Origin: an uncultured Clostridia bacterium
GTDB taxonomy: Bacteria; Bacillota; Clostridia; Lachnospirales; CAMZNU01
Direction: 5' to 3'
Assembly: GCA_947313885.1 (NCBI GenBank)
Contig: CAMZNU010000001.1
Span: forward strand, 1 to 64,000
DNA: 64,000 bases
Under the pieces are notes generated by a model. That model did not search any database and was not told where the DNA came from. It saw only the letters and a program-made list of their open reading frames with translations. This document shows positions 43,891-54,243 of this stretch, one piece after another. Position numbers and translations under genes: made by a program. The first letter of the stretch is position 1. Each line of letters begins with the position of its first letter.

Positions 43891-45510
43891 TTATTCTATA
43901 GAAATTAAATAGTAATATAATGGTTGACGTCCTTCATACACGTCAAATTCGCATTCTTTATGTTTTTCCGATAATTGTTTAGCTATTTTTTCTGCATCCT
44001 CTTTTTTTACTTCCTCTCCATAATACATTGTTATTATACTATCTTCTTCTATTTTGCTCTCGATTAATTGTATAACTCCTTCTTCTAAATCTTTATTGCT
44101 AAATTCAATATTACCATCTGATATATACAGATAATCTCCTTTTTTTATTTCTATATCCGTCGTTATATCTCTTACGGCATACGTAACTTCCAGAGATTTT
44201 ACTTCAGCATAACCTTCTTCTAAGCTTTCTACTACATTTTTAACATCTTCTGATGGTATGTAGTTTATTAATGCACTTATACCTTCTTGAACCGTCTTTG
44301 TATATATAATATGTATTTTTTTAGATTTTGCTAATTCTTTAGCTTGTTCACACGCTAGAAATACATTTTTATTATTCGGTAGCATTATGACATTATCACT
44401 ATTTACTTTTTCGATAGATTTTAATATTTCCTCTGTACTTGGATTCATAGATTGTCCGCCTCTTATTATTTCATCTACTCCTAAATCATCAAACATTCTA
44501 TAAATTCCATCACCTTGTGCTACTGTAACTATCCCCACTGGCTTTTTAGGTTTGTTTGCTTTTCTCGCATTTTGTAATTTTTCATTTTGTATTTCCATAT
44601 TTTCTATTTTAATGCTATCTACTTTACCGTATTTTACTGCTTCTTCTAACGCTTTACCCGGATTATTCGTATGTACATGTATTTTAACTATTTTTTCATC
44701 TGCTACTACTACTAACGAATCTCCTAACTTTCCTATGCTTCCCTTTAATTTATCTTCTATTTCATCGTTTTCTTCTTCAAGTACTATGAAAAACTCCGTA
44801 CAATAAGCAAATTCTATATCTATTTCTCCACTAAATATATCTACATCTACTTCCTCTCTTGAAGCTTTATATTCATTTATTGTTACTTCCTCACCTGTTC
44901 TTAATGATTCTCCCCAACCTTCTACAATTGTCATCAATCCTTTTGCACCTGAATCTACAACATTTGCCTCACGTAAAACTTCTAGCATATCCATCGTTTT
45001 ATCTAATACAATATTTCCATGCTTTATTAGTTTAGTAAACATTTCATCTACATCTGTTACTTCATCTTTTATTTCCATAGCTTTATCCGCTAATGCTGTT
45101 GCTACCGTTAATATCGTTCCTTCCTTTGGTTTTATTACAGCTTTATATGCTGTCTCTTTAGCTTTAACAAACCCGTTTGCTATATCTTCTATAGTTGCAA
45201 CGTCCTTACCCTTAAATGCTGTTGCAAACCCTCGGTATAACTGAGACACTATTACCCCAGAATTTCCCCTTGCACCTCTTAAGGATCCATTAGATGCCAG
45301 TTTCGAAATACCTGTAATAGTATTATCTTTTGATTTTTCTACTTCCTTAGCCGCCGATAATACCGTTAATGACATGTTCGTGCCTGTGTCACCATCTGGT
45401 ACTGGAAATACATTTAAAGAGTTTAATAACTCTTTATTATCATCTAACTTATTCGCACCTTTAATTATCATTTTTTTAAAAGCACTTCCATCTATAGTCC
45501 TTTTTTTCAT
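43891..45510 (-). CDS. fakA: Fatty acid kinase ATP-binding subunit FakA (YloV, DAK2 domain)
   Basis: This 539-residue protein has an N-terminal DAK2 kinase domain with VPDGDTGTNMS near residue 37 and GARGNSGVI near 80, a central region, and a C-terminal DegV-related part. FakA phosphorylates fatty acids bound to FakB, feeding exogenous acids into phospholipids. I take ATG 45510, which follows GGAGG; a GTG at 45525 overlaps the ribosome site. Pairing with the Asp23-family gene upstream and recG downstream is typical. No fakB is in the window. Confidence 0.92.
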   Translation of the reverse strand: MKKRTIDGSAFKKMIIKGANKLDDNKELLNSLNVFPVPDGDTGTNMSLTVLSAAKEVEKSKDNTITGISKLASNGSLRGARGNSGVIVSQLYRGFATAFKGKDVATIEDIANGFVKAKETAYKAVIKPKEGTILTVATALADKAMEIKDEVTDVDEMFTKLIKHGNIVLDKTMDMLEVLREANVVDSGAKGLMTIVEGWGESLRTGEEVTINEYKASREEVDVDIFSGEIDIEFAYCTEFFIVLEEENDEIEDKLKGSIGKLGDSLVVVADEKIVKIHVHTNNPGKALEEAVKYGKVDSIKIENMEIQNEKLQNARKANKPKKPVGIVTVAQGDGIYRMFDDLGVDEIIRGGQSMNPSTEEILKSIEKVNSDNVIMLPNNKNVFLACEQAKELAKSKKIHIIYTKTVQEGISALINYIPSEDVKNVVESLEEGYAEVKSLEVTYAVRDITTDIEIKKGDYLYISDGNIEFSNKDLEEGVIQLIESKIEEDSIITMYYGEEVKKEDAEKIAKQLSEKHKECEFDVYEGRQPLYYYLISIE

Positions 45511-45525
45511 TTTATAAGCCTCCAC

Positions 45526-45885
45526 TTAGTTATTTACACGTATTCCATCTACCGACACATGTATTTCTTTACACTCTATGCCTAAAAATTCTTTTGCATG
45601 ATAATCCACCGTACTTGTTAACGTCTCGCATATAGCCGTTATATTTGTTCCATACTCTACTATTATATGCAACTCAATTATTAAATTATCCTCTTCGTCA
45701 AATTTAATTTCTACCCCTTTAGTAATATGTTCTTTCTTTAGTAAATGAATTAGTCCATCTCTTACATTTTTTGCTGCCATCCCTACTACACCATAACATT
45801 CTATAGTAGCTAACCCTGTAACTCTTTCTATTACACTTTTATCTATCTCGATTTCTCCTAATTTATTTTTAAATTTAATTGACAT
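45526..45885 (-). CDS. yloU: Asp23/Gls24 family protein YloU
   Basis: This 119-residue protein of the Asp23 family (DUF322) has GEIEIDKSVIERVTGLATIECYGVVGMA at the start and IVEYGTNITAICETL near the middle. The family is associated with the membrane and cell-envelope homeostasis; its precise role is unclear. The start is ATG 45885 behind GGGAGGT; an earlier in-frame ATG at 45906 lies before that site. It leads the yloU-fakA-recG-rsmD-coaD operon and diverges from rpmB. Confidence 0.9.
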   Translation of the reverse strand: MSIKFKNKLGEIEIDKSVIERVTGLATIECYGVVGMAAKNVRDGLIHLLKKEHITKGVEIKFDEEDNLIIELHIIVEYGTNITAICETLTSTVDYHAKEFLGIECKEIHVSVDGIRVNN

Positions 45886-45923
45886 CTTAACCTCCCTACA
45901 TTTCAAAATAAATATATACTATT

Positions 45924-45953
45924 ATTATACACTATATACAAGTTATATTTCAA
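45924..45953 (-). promoter_or_regulatory. Promoter of the yloU operon
   Basis: The minus strand reads TTGAAA, 18 bp, TATAAT. The -35 box lies inside the left arm and loop edge of the long inverted repeat at 45936-45979. Confidence 0.65.
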
Positions 45954-45979
45954 TATATTCAATGAAATATAACTTGTAT
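45936..45979. promoter_or_regulatory. Long inverted repeat over the yloU promoter
   Basis: A perfect 17-bp inverted repeat (atacaagttatatttca and its complement) with a 10-nt centre covers the -35 box and spacer of the yloU promoter and lies 40 bp upstream of the rpmB -35. It may be an operator acting on the divergent pair. Confidence 0.5.
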
Positions 45980-46019
45980 TCCTATTTATTTTTTTACTTC
46001 ACTTTTAATAAAATTATTC

Positions 46020-46048
46020 TTGCATAAAACTTTTTGCTATGATAAAAT
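46020..46048 (+). promoter_or_regulatory. Promoter of rpmB
   Basis: TTGCAT, 17 bp, TAAAAT on the plus strand, 42 bp upstream of the ATG. Confidence 0.7.
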
Positions 46049-46090
46049 CAATTTTGTAGTTATATAAAATAAATAAGGAGGTGCTTCCTA

Positions 46091-46294
46091 ATGGCTAGAT
46101 GCGAAATTTGTGATAAAGGTATTCAAACTGGACATAGAGTAAGTATTACACGTAGCCAAGTTTCTAGACGTGCGAACAAAACTTGGAAACCAAACATAAA
46201 AAAAATTAGAATTATTGAGGAAAACGGTACACATAGAACTATTAAAATATGTACAAGATGTTTACGTTCAAATAAAGTTCAACGAGCTGTATAA
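46091..46294 (+). CDS. rpmB: 50S ribosomal protein L28
   Basis: This 67-residue protein has the L28 start MARCEICDKGIQTGHRVSITRSQ and the C-terminal CTRCLRSNKV. The two Cys pairs (CEIC, CTRC) mark the zinc-binding form. L28 is part of the large subunit. It is a monocistronic plus-strand gene with its own promoter, an AAGGAGGTG site and a strong terminator, and it diverges from yloU as in many Firmicutes. Confidence 0.97.
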   Translation: MARCEICDKGIQTGHRVSITRSQVSRRANKTWKPNIKKIRIIEENGTHRTIKICTRCLRSNKVQRAV

Positions 46295-46300
46295 TTTTTT

Positions 46301-46339
46301 TAAAATAAAAAATGACCTCAATGGTCATTTTTTATTTTA
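46301..46339. terminator. Bidirectional terminator of rpmB and the small membrane-protein gene
   Basis: A perfect 17-bp stem (46301-46317 with 46323-46339) closes a 5-nt loop. Its right arm overlaps the stop codon of the small convergent gene. Confidence 0.85.
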
Positions 46340-46508
46340 AAAAAAGATATCCACCTAAACCCATAAAAAGTAACCCTACTACATAGTCTGGAATACAAAA
46401 AAATGAGTTTATATAAAATACTAGTCCACACATAAATACTATAATTCCACACATATGCTTATTTAAAATAAATCTATATATTAAGCATTTTATAAAATTT
46501 CGTCTCAT
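46332..46508 (-). CDS. Small membrane protein of 58 residues, unknown function
   Basis: The frame begins at ATG 46508 behind AAGGTGAT and encodes 58 residues: a basic start MRRNFIKC, then two hydrophobic helices (about 20-36 and 39-56) around FFCIPDYVVG. The length, ribosome site, shared terminator and membrane pattern argue for a real gene. It has no family that I recognise. It lies convergent to rpmB. Confidence 0.6.
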   Translation of the reverse strand: MRRNFIKCLIYRFILNKHMCGIIVFMCGLVFYINSFFCIPDYVVGLLFMGLGGYLFLK

Positions 46509-46588
46509 ATTATCACCTTTTTTTACCTTTTAATATTATACTATTTAAATTAGAATTTATGTTTTATTACATTACTTAGGAGATCATT

Positions 46589-47293
46589 ATGCAAAAATCA
46601 ACATTTTTATTTAAATCTTTTTTAAAAGTTTTAAAGTTTAAACATTTATTTAATAAGTCTACAACCAACGACTTGAATTTTTTACAACGTTTTCATGTAG
46701 CTGGAAATCTAGTATCTACATTTGCTACTGATATGTTACATTCTAGTAATATACCTATTACTGTTATCGGAAAAGAAAATTTATTAAAAGACCAACCTAT
46801 AGTTATTATGTCTAATCATCAAAGTAATTTAGATATACTTGTTCTCCTAGATGCCCTAGATGTTCATATGTCTTTTATTTCTAAAATTGAACTTTCTAAA
46901 ATACCTTTTCTTACTTATATTATGAATCAGTTACACTGTGTATTTTTAGATCGTTCTGATTTGCGACAATCTGCATCTTGTATTGTTGATGCTATTAAAA
47001 CAATACAAAAAGGGTGTCCTATGGCGGTGTTTCCAGAAGGTACTCGTAGTAAAGACGGAGTAGTTGCTGAATTTAAAAGTGGTGCTTTTAAATTAGCTAC
47101 TAAACCTAAAGTTCCTATTCAACCAATAACTATTACTGGAATATTAGGAATTTATGAAAATGATAGTAAATATATTAAGCCTAACCCGATTACTGTAACG
47201 ATACATAAACCTATTTATACAGATAAATTGACTAAAGACGGAATTAAAAATTTACCTTCTAAAACTCGTGACATTATTATTTCCGCTCTATAG
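46589..47293 (+). CDS. plsC: 1-acyl-sn-glycerol-3-phosphate acyltransferase
   Basis: This 234-residue acyltransferase has the catalytic NHQSNLDI (HxxxxD) near residue 71, the FLDRSD block near 124, and FPEGTRSKDG near 149, the four-motif pattern of PlsC. It adds the second acyl chain in phosphatidic acid synthesis at the membrane. It has a GGAG ribosome site and ends in a strong terminator shared with convergent secG. Confidence 0.92.
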   Translation: MQKSTFLFKSFLKVLKFKHLFNKSTTNDLNFLQRFHVAGNLVSTFATDMLHSSNIPITVIGKENLLKDQPIVIMSNHQSNLDILVLLDALDVHMSFISKIELSKIPFLTYIMNQLHCVFLDRSDLRQSASCIVDAIKTIQKGCPMAVFPEGTRSKDGVVAEFKSGAFKLATKPKVPIQPITITGILGIYENDSKYIKPNPITVTIHKPIYTDKLTKDGIKNLPSKTRDIIISAL

Positions 47294-47310
47294 GTAGTCA
47301 AATCTTATAG

Positions 47311-47362
47311 TTTAAATAAAAAAAGGAATTCCTTTTTATAGGAATTCCTTTTTTTATTTAAA
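47311..47362. terminator. Convergent terminator between plsC and secG
   Basis: A perfect 22-bp stem (arms containing AAAAAAAGGAATTCC and its complement) with an 8-nt loop serves both convergent genes. Its right arm includes the secG stop codon. Confidence 0.9.
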
Positions 47363-47600
47363 TCATTGTCATTACTAACGTGAATAAGAAAAATATTATC
47401 CCACTTATAACTGTGTATTTTTCTAATTTACCTTCTATTGATCCACCTTTATTTTTATCCCAGTAAGTTGAATCTCCTGTGTTCCCTGTCATTGTAGCAC
47501 CCATTCCTGAAGAACGTTTTTTTTGTATCAATATTAAAGTAATAAAAAATACAGTGAATGCTATATATGTTCCAGAAAGCATAATGTACATAGTACTCAT
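47358..47600 (-). CDS. secG: Preprotein translocase subunit SecG
   Basis: This 80-residue membrane protein has two helices (about residues 3-23 and 60-78) around the conserved LIQKKRSSGMGATMTG segment of SecG. It assists the SecYE channel in protein export. It follows enolase by 15 bp, a frequent neighbour pair in Firmicutes. Confidence 0.93.
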   Translation of the reverse strand: MSTMYIMLSGTYIAFTVFFITLILIQKKRSSGMGATMTGNTGDSTYWDKNKGGSIEGKLEKYTVISGIIFFLFTLVMTMI

Positions 47601-47615
47601 AAGTTGTCTCCTCTT

Positions 47616-50497
<2,882 letters not shown>

Positions 50498-50498
50498 A

Positions 50499-51254
50499 TT
50501 ATTTACCTTCTAAATAATTTACAACTTGTTCAAATTCTGGTTTTAAGCTTGCTCCACCTACTAATCCACCATCTATGTTTTCCATGCTAAATAATTCTTT
50601 AGCATTTTTACCATTAACGCTTCCGCCATAAAGTATTCTTACTTTATCGCTTGTCTCTTTATCATATATTTCTGTTAATACTTTTCTGATTTCTTTACAT
50701 ACTTCTTCTGCTTGTGCACTTGTCGCCGTAACACCTGTGCCTATAGCCCATATAGGTTCATATGCTAATATAACTTTTACTACATCATCTTTAGATATAT
50801 TATTTAATGCTACTTTCACCTGTGTTCTCACTAACTCTATCGTTATCCCTTGTTCTCTATTTTCTAAAGTTTCTCCTACACAAGTTATAGGTGTTAGCCC
50901 ATGTTTTAACGCTTGCACTGTTTTTTTATTAACTATTTCATCATTTTCGCCAAAGTACTGACGTCTTTCTGAGTGTCCTACTATAACGTATTGTACTTTT
51001 GCCTCTTTTAACATTTTAGCTGATATTTCACCTGTAAATGCTCCGCTTTCCTCAAAGTGCATGTTTTGACATCCAACGCTTATTTTTGTGTTCTCCAATT
51101 TATCTTGAATTTTCATGATGTTTAAACTTGGAACGCAAAATACAACGTCTATATCATTATTATTAATCTTGTCTTTTATTACGTCTAGATATTGTAAACT
51201 TTCTGATATTGTGTTGTTCATTTTCCAATTTCCAGCTACCATTTTTTTACGCAT
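50499..51254 (-). CDS. tpiA: Triosephosphate isomerase
   Basis: This 251-residue TIM-barrel enzyme has the start GNWKMNN with the catalytic Lys near residue 12, the catalytic His in VGHSERRQ near 95, the catalytic Glu in LAYEPIWAIGTG near 166, and GGSV near 213. I take ATG 51254 behind GGAGGT. It begins the tpiA-gpmI-eno-secG operon; gap and pgk, which often precede tpiA, are not adjacent here. Confidence 0.96.
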   Translation of the reverse strand: MRKKMVAGNWKMNNTISESLQYLDVIKDKINNNDIDVVFCVPSLNIMKIQDKLENTKISVGCQNMHFEESGAFTGEISAKMLKEAKVQYVIVGHSERRQYFGENDEIVNKKTVQALKHGLTPITCVGETLENREQGITIELVRTQVKVALNNISKDDVVKVILAYEPIWAIGTGVTATSAQAEEVCKEIRKVLTEIYDKETSDKVRILYGGSVNGKNAKELFSMENIDGGLVGGASLKPEFEQVVNYLEGK

Positions 51255-51290
51255 CTTTACCTCCATTTTTTTAATGTAATGTATAAATAT

Positions 51291-51319
51291 ACTATAGCAT
51301 ATTTAATACTAATATAAAA
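51291..51319 (-). promoter_or_regulatory. Possible promoter of the tpiA operon
   Basis: An extended -10 (TGCTATAGT on the minus strand) lies about 36 bp upstream of the tpiA ATG; the -35 (TTTTAT) is weak. Confidence 0.4.
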
Positions 51320-51433
51320 TATATTTACTCAATATTTTCATATTCGTTTATAGTCACCATTTTTTGATTTCTTTTATGTAGAAACAATCCATATCTAATA
51401 TATATTTTTCTAGATTAGTCACATTTCTAACAA

Positions 51434-52672
51434 TTATAGATATTCGCTTTCACTTAATAATTTTTCTATAGCTTTTTCATCTTCTATTTTTTCTAGTTCG
51501 TCATAATAAATTTTTAGCAATCTACTATAAATTTCCGTAGTATCAACCCCTTCAAACTCTTTTCCTCTTGTAATTTCATCCCACTGTTTTTTATGCTCCA
51601 TATCTATTTCTTTATACGTCTGTATGTTTTTTTCTTTCATTTTCGTTAGGTCTGCTAATCTCTCTTTTTTATCATCAATAGACACGTTTTTGACGAATGC
51701 ATCTATCGATGTGTTGTTTGGTATCCTTCTACTTTCTATAAACTCTTCCAATTTATCTATCGCAATATGCAATTCACCATACGTGTTTTTTTTCCTACTC
51801 TCTATTTTTTCATACTCGTTAAACTTTTCTATTTTTCTTCTCACTTCCATAGAGTTGTTTGAATCATATTTTTTTTTTGTAACTTCTAGAAAACTTTCAT
51901 AGTACGCATATACCGACATTTTTTTATTCATAATGTCTGTTATCCTCTTTTGCTTCCTATTATTTTTTAATACTTCTTTTTTACCCTTCAACTTAAATAC
52001 ATACGCTAGTGGAATATATATTAACAACGATATAACTATTAACGTTACTGGATAAAATATCTCTATTTCATAAAAAATCTTAGAAAATGCTAAAACTATT
52101 ATTAACGATCCATACATGATTACTATTGCTAATGTGATTTTATTCATTACTTCTAAAGCATTTACGTATCCTCTACTTTCCTCTATCACTACCTGTTTTT
52201 CACCTTTTAGCAAATTTATATCTCTTTGTAGTATTCTATGTTTTTTTTCCGCATTTTCTAATGTAGCTAATTTTTGCTCCGGATCTTTTGATATTTCTTT
52301 CATTCTCTCTAATGTTTTTGAAAATCCTCCTACTTGTCTTTGCAAAAATTTTGACTCATTATTTAAATTTCTATATCTACTAATTAAATTATTTAATTCT
52401 TTTATATCCTCGTCTGATAAACTTTCTATATAAACAAGTTCTAATATTTGCTCCTCTATCTGTTCATTATACCCTCTTATTCTTTTTTTATTCTTTATAA
52501 TTTTAAGAACTTTATCTATTTTATTTCCTATCTCATTTAATTCATCCCTTATTTCTTCGTCTAAATCAAGACCATTTATATAATCATTGAAAACATTTGG
52601 CTCTACTATATCTGTAATACTTCTTTTATTTAGAAATTTATTTAATTTATCAAATATATTTATATTCTTCAT
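51434..52672 (-). CDS. Coiled-coil membrane protein of unknown function
   Basis: This 412-residue protein has a charged N-terminal helical region, coiled coil at about 100-170, two adjacent membrane helices (about 180-200 and 206-226), and a long charged coiled-coil tail to residue 412. Both soluble parts should lie on the same side, most likely the cytoplasm. I recognise no family. It follows the 101-residue gene by 13 bp and probably shares its transcript. Confidence 0.75.
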   Translation of the reverse strand: MKNINIFDKLNKFLNKRSITDIVEPNVFNDYINGLDLDEEIRDELNEIGNKIDKVLKIIKNKKRIRGYNEQIEEQILELVYIESLSDEDIKELNNLISRYRNLNNESKFLQRQVGGFSKTLERMKEISKDPEQKLATLENAEKKHRILQRDINLLKGEKQVVIEESRGYVNALEVMNKITLAIVIMYGSLIIVLAFSKIFYEIEIFYPVTLIVISLLIYIPLAYVFKLKGKKEVLKNNRKQKRITDIMNKKMSVYAYYESFLEVTKKKYDSNNSMEVRRKIEKFNEYEKIESRKKNTYGELHIAIDKLEEFIESRRIPNNTSIDAFVKNVSIDDKKERLADLTKMKEKNIQTYKEIDMEHKKQWDEITRGKEFEGVDTTEIYSRLLKIYYDELEKIEDEKAIEKLLSESEYL

Positions 52673-52685
52673 ATATACACCTCTC

Positions 52686-52991
52686 CTATTTTTTCTCTAA
52701 ATTACTTTTCTCTAAACTATTTTTAAATATAAATCCTATTTTCATACAATTGATAGCTATAACTACAGTAAAATCTTTTTTTCTTACTATTATAGGGTTT
52801 CCATTTTCATTAACTACAACACATATTTTTTCCTTGCCCTCGGATCTATAACTTAAAAAATTTCTCCCCTCTATTTTTTTTACTGCCCATTCACTTTCTA
52901 ATAATGTTTTTAAATAATATTTTTCACTTATTCCAAAGCCTTCATAAATTTTTCTATTTGTCTCTTCTAAATTATATATTATTTTCTCCAT
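52686..52991 (-). CDS. Small protein of unknown function upstream of the coiled-coil gene
   Basis: This 101-residue protein is mixed alpha/beta, with a short hydrophobic stretch (FTVVIAINCMKIGFIF, about 74-89) and a basic tail. A GGAG ribosome site precedes the ATG and a near-consensus promoter lies at 53012-53040. I recognise no motif. It leads a two-gene operon with the 412-residue membrane protein. Confidence 0.7.
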   Translation of the reverse strand: MEKIIYNLEETNRKIYEGFGISEKYYLKTLLESEWAVKKIEGRNFLSYRSEGKEKICVVVNENGNPIIVRKKDFTVVIAINCMKIGFIFKNSLEKSNLEKK

Positions 52992-53011
52992 AACTTTCTC
53001 CTTTTTTTACT

Positions 53012-53040
53012 ATTTTAATACGTCCATTACTTATATGCAA
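53012..53040 (-). promoter_or_regulatory. Promoter of the two-gene unknown operon
   Basis: The minus strand reads TTGCAT, 17 bp, TAAAAT, about 20 bp upstream of the 101-residue gene. Confidence 0.65.
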
Positions 53041-53081
53041 ATTTTTTTTATTTCCTTAAACTTTTTTAACTGTTTTTTTTA

Positions 53082-53090
53082 TGATAAAAT
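53082..53090 (+). promoter_or_regulatory. Possible extended -10 of the recombinase gene
   Basis: TGATAAAAT fits an extended -10 (TGnTAAAAT) 26 bp upstream of the ATG; no clear -35 is seen. Confidence 0.35.
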
Positions 53091-53116
53091 ATATTTAAAA
53101 TATAATAGGAGATATT

Positions 53117-54172
53117 ATGAATGATTACAACGAACACAAGATGATAGCAATAACAATTAAACAACGTGAATTACTTAAAAGTTTACCACCTTTTGTTGCT
53201 AAATATTTTAGAGGCATTGAAAACATAACAGCACCTACTACACGTCTTGCCTACGCCAACGACCTGAAAACTTTTTTTAAGTATTTACTTAGCTACGAAG
53301 AAGATTTTAAATGTATTGAAATGCAAAATTTTACTATATACCACTTAAATATCGTTAACATCGATCACTTAGAAAGTTATATTGATTTCATTGCTTACTA
53401 TTCAAGCTTCTCAAAATCTAAAAATGGAACATCTAAAAACCTCGTAAACAAAGAAAGGGGTAAAAGTCGTAAAATCGCTTCAATTAGAACTTTATTTAAA
53501 TATCACTTTAAGCGACAACTTATAGATAGCAACCCTGCGGATTTGCTTTTGTTACCTAAGATCCATAATAAGGCCATTGTTCGCCTCGAACCACATGAAG
53601 TCTCTATACTTTTAGATGAAGTCGAAAATGGCAATCACCTTACTCCTTCACAAAAAAAATATCACCACATAACTAAAAAAAGAGATATGGCACTTATTAG
53701 TCTCCTCCTAGGAACTGGTATGCGTGTTTCTGAATGTGTAGGTATTGACATTAGACACATCAATTTTGATAACAACAGTGTTTTAATTACAAGAAAAGGT
53801 GGTGATGAAGTTACTTTATACTTTGGAAATGAAGTTCGTAATGCTCTTGTTGACTATTTGAACAGTCGCACCGATCACGATTCCAATAATCATTTGCCTC
53901 TTTTTTTATCTATTCAAAAAAAACGTATCAATATACGCACTGTTCAAAATCTTGTTAAAAAATATTCTAGTGCCGTAATTTCAACTAAAAATATTTCACC
54001 TCATAAACTTCGTAGCACTTTTGGAACCAATCTATACAATCAAAGTGGTGACATATATCTAGTAGCTGATGCACTAGGACATACCGATGTTAATACGACA
54101 AAAAAACATTATGCAAATATAGAAGAAGAAAAACGTAAATCAGCACCTACATTCATAACCTTAAGAGAATAG
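53117..54172 (+). CDS. Tyrosine recombinase, XerC/XerD type
   Basis: This 351-residue recombinase has an N-terminal SAM-like core-binding domain (about 20-140) and a C-terminal catalytic domain with the full set of residues: Arg203 in GTGMRVSE, Lys227, His296 and Arg299 in SPHKLRS, His322 in LGHTD and Tyr332 in KKHYANI. It should cut and rejoin DNA at a specific site; chromosome-dimer resolution at dif is the usual role. No phage or integron genes adjoin it, and no dif-like site was evident. It has a GGAG ribosome site. Confidence 0.88.
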   Translation: MNDYNEHKMIAITIKQRELLKSLPPFVAKYFRGIENITAPTTRLAYANDLKTFFKYLLSYEEDFKCIEMQNFTIYHLNIVNIDHLESYIDFIAYYSSFSKSKNGTSKNLVNKERGKSRKIASIRTLFKYHFKRQLIDSNPADLLLLPKIHNKAIVRLEPHEVSILLDEVENGNHLTPSQKKYHHITKKRDMALISLLLGTGMRVSECVGIDIRHINFDNNSVLITRKGGDEVTLYFGNEVRNALVDYLNSRTDHDSNNHLPLFLSIQKKRINIRTVQNLVKKYSSAVISTKNISPHKLRSTFGTNLYNQSGDIYLVADALGHTDVNTTKKHYANIEEEKRKSAPTFITLRE

Positions 54173-54243
54173 TCGTGCAATTAATATTTTTTTATGTTAA
54201 AATTTTAACTGTAAAATATATTATATTTAAATAGGAGGTTTTT

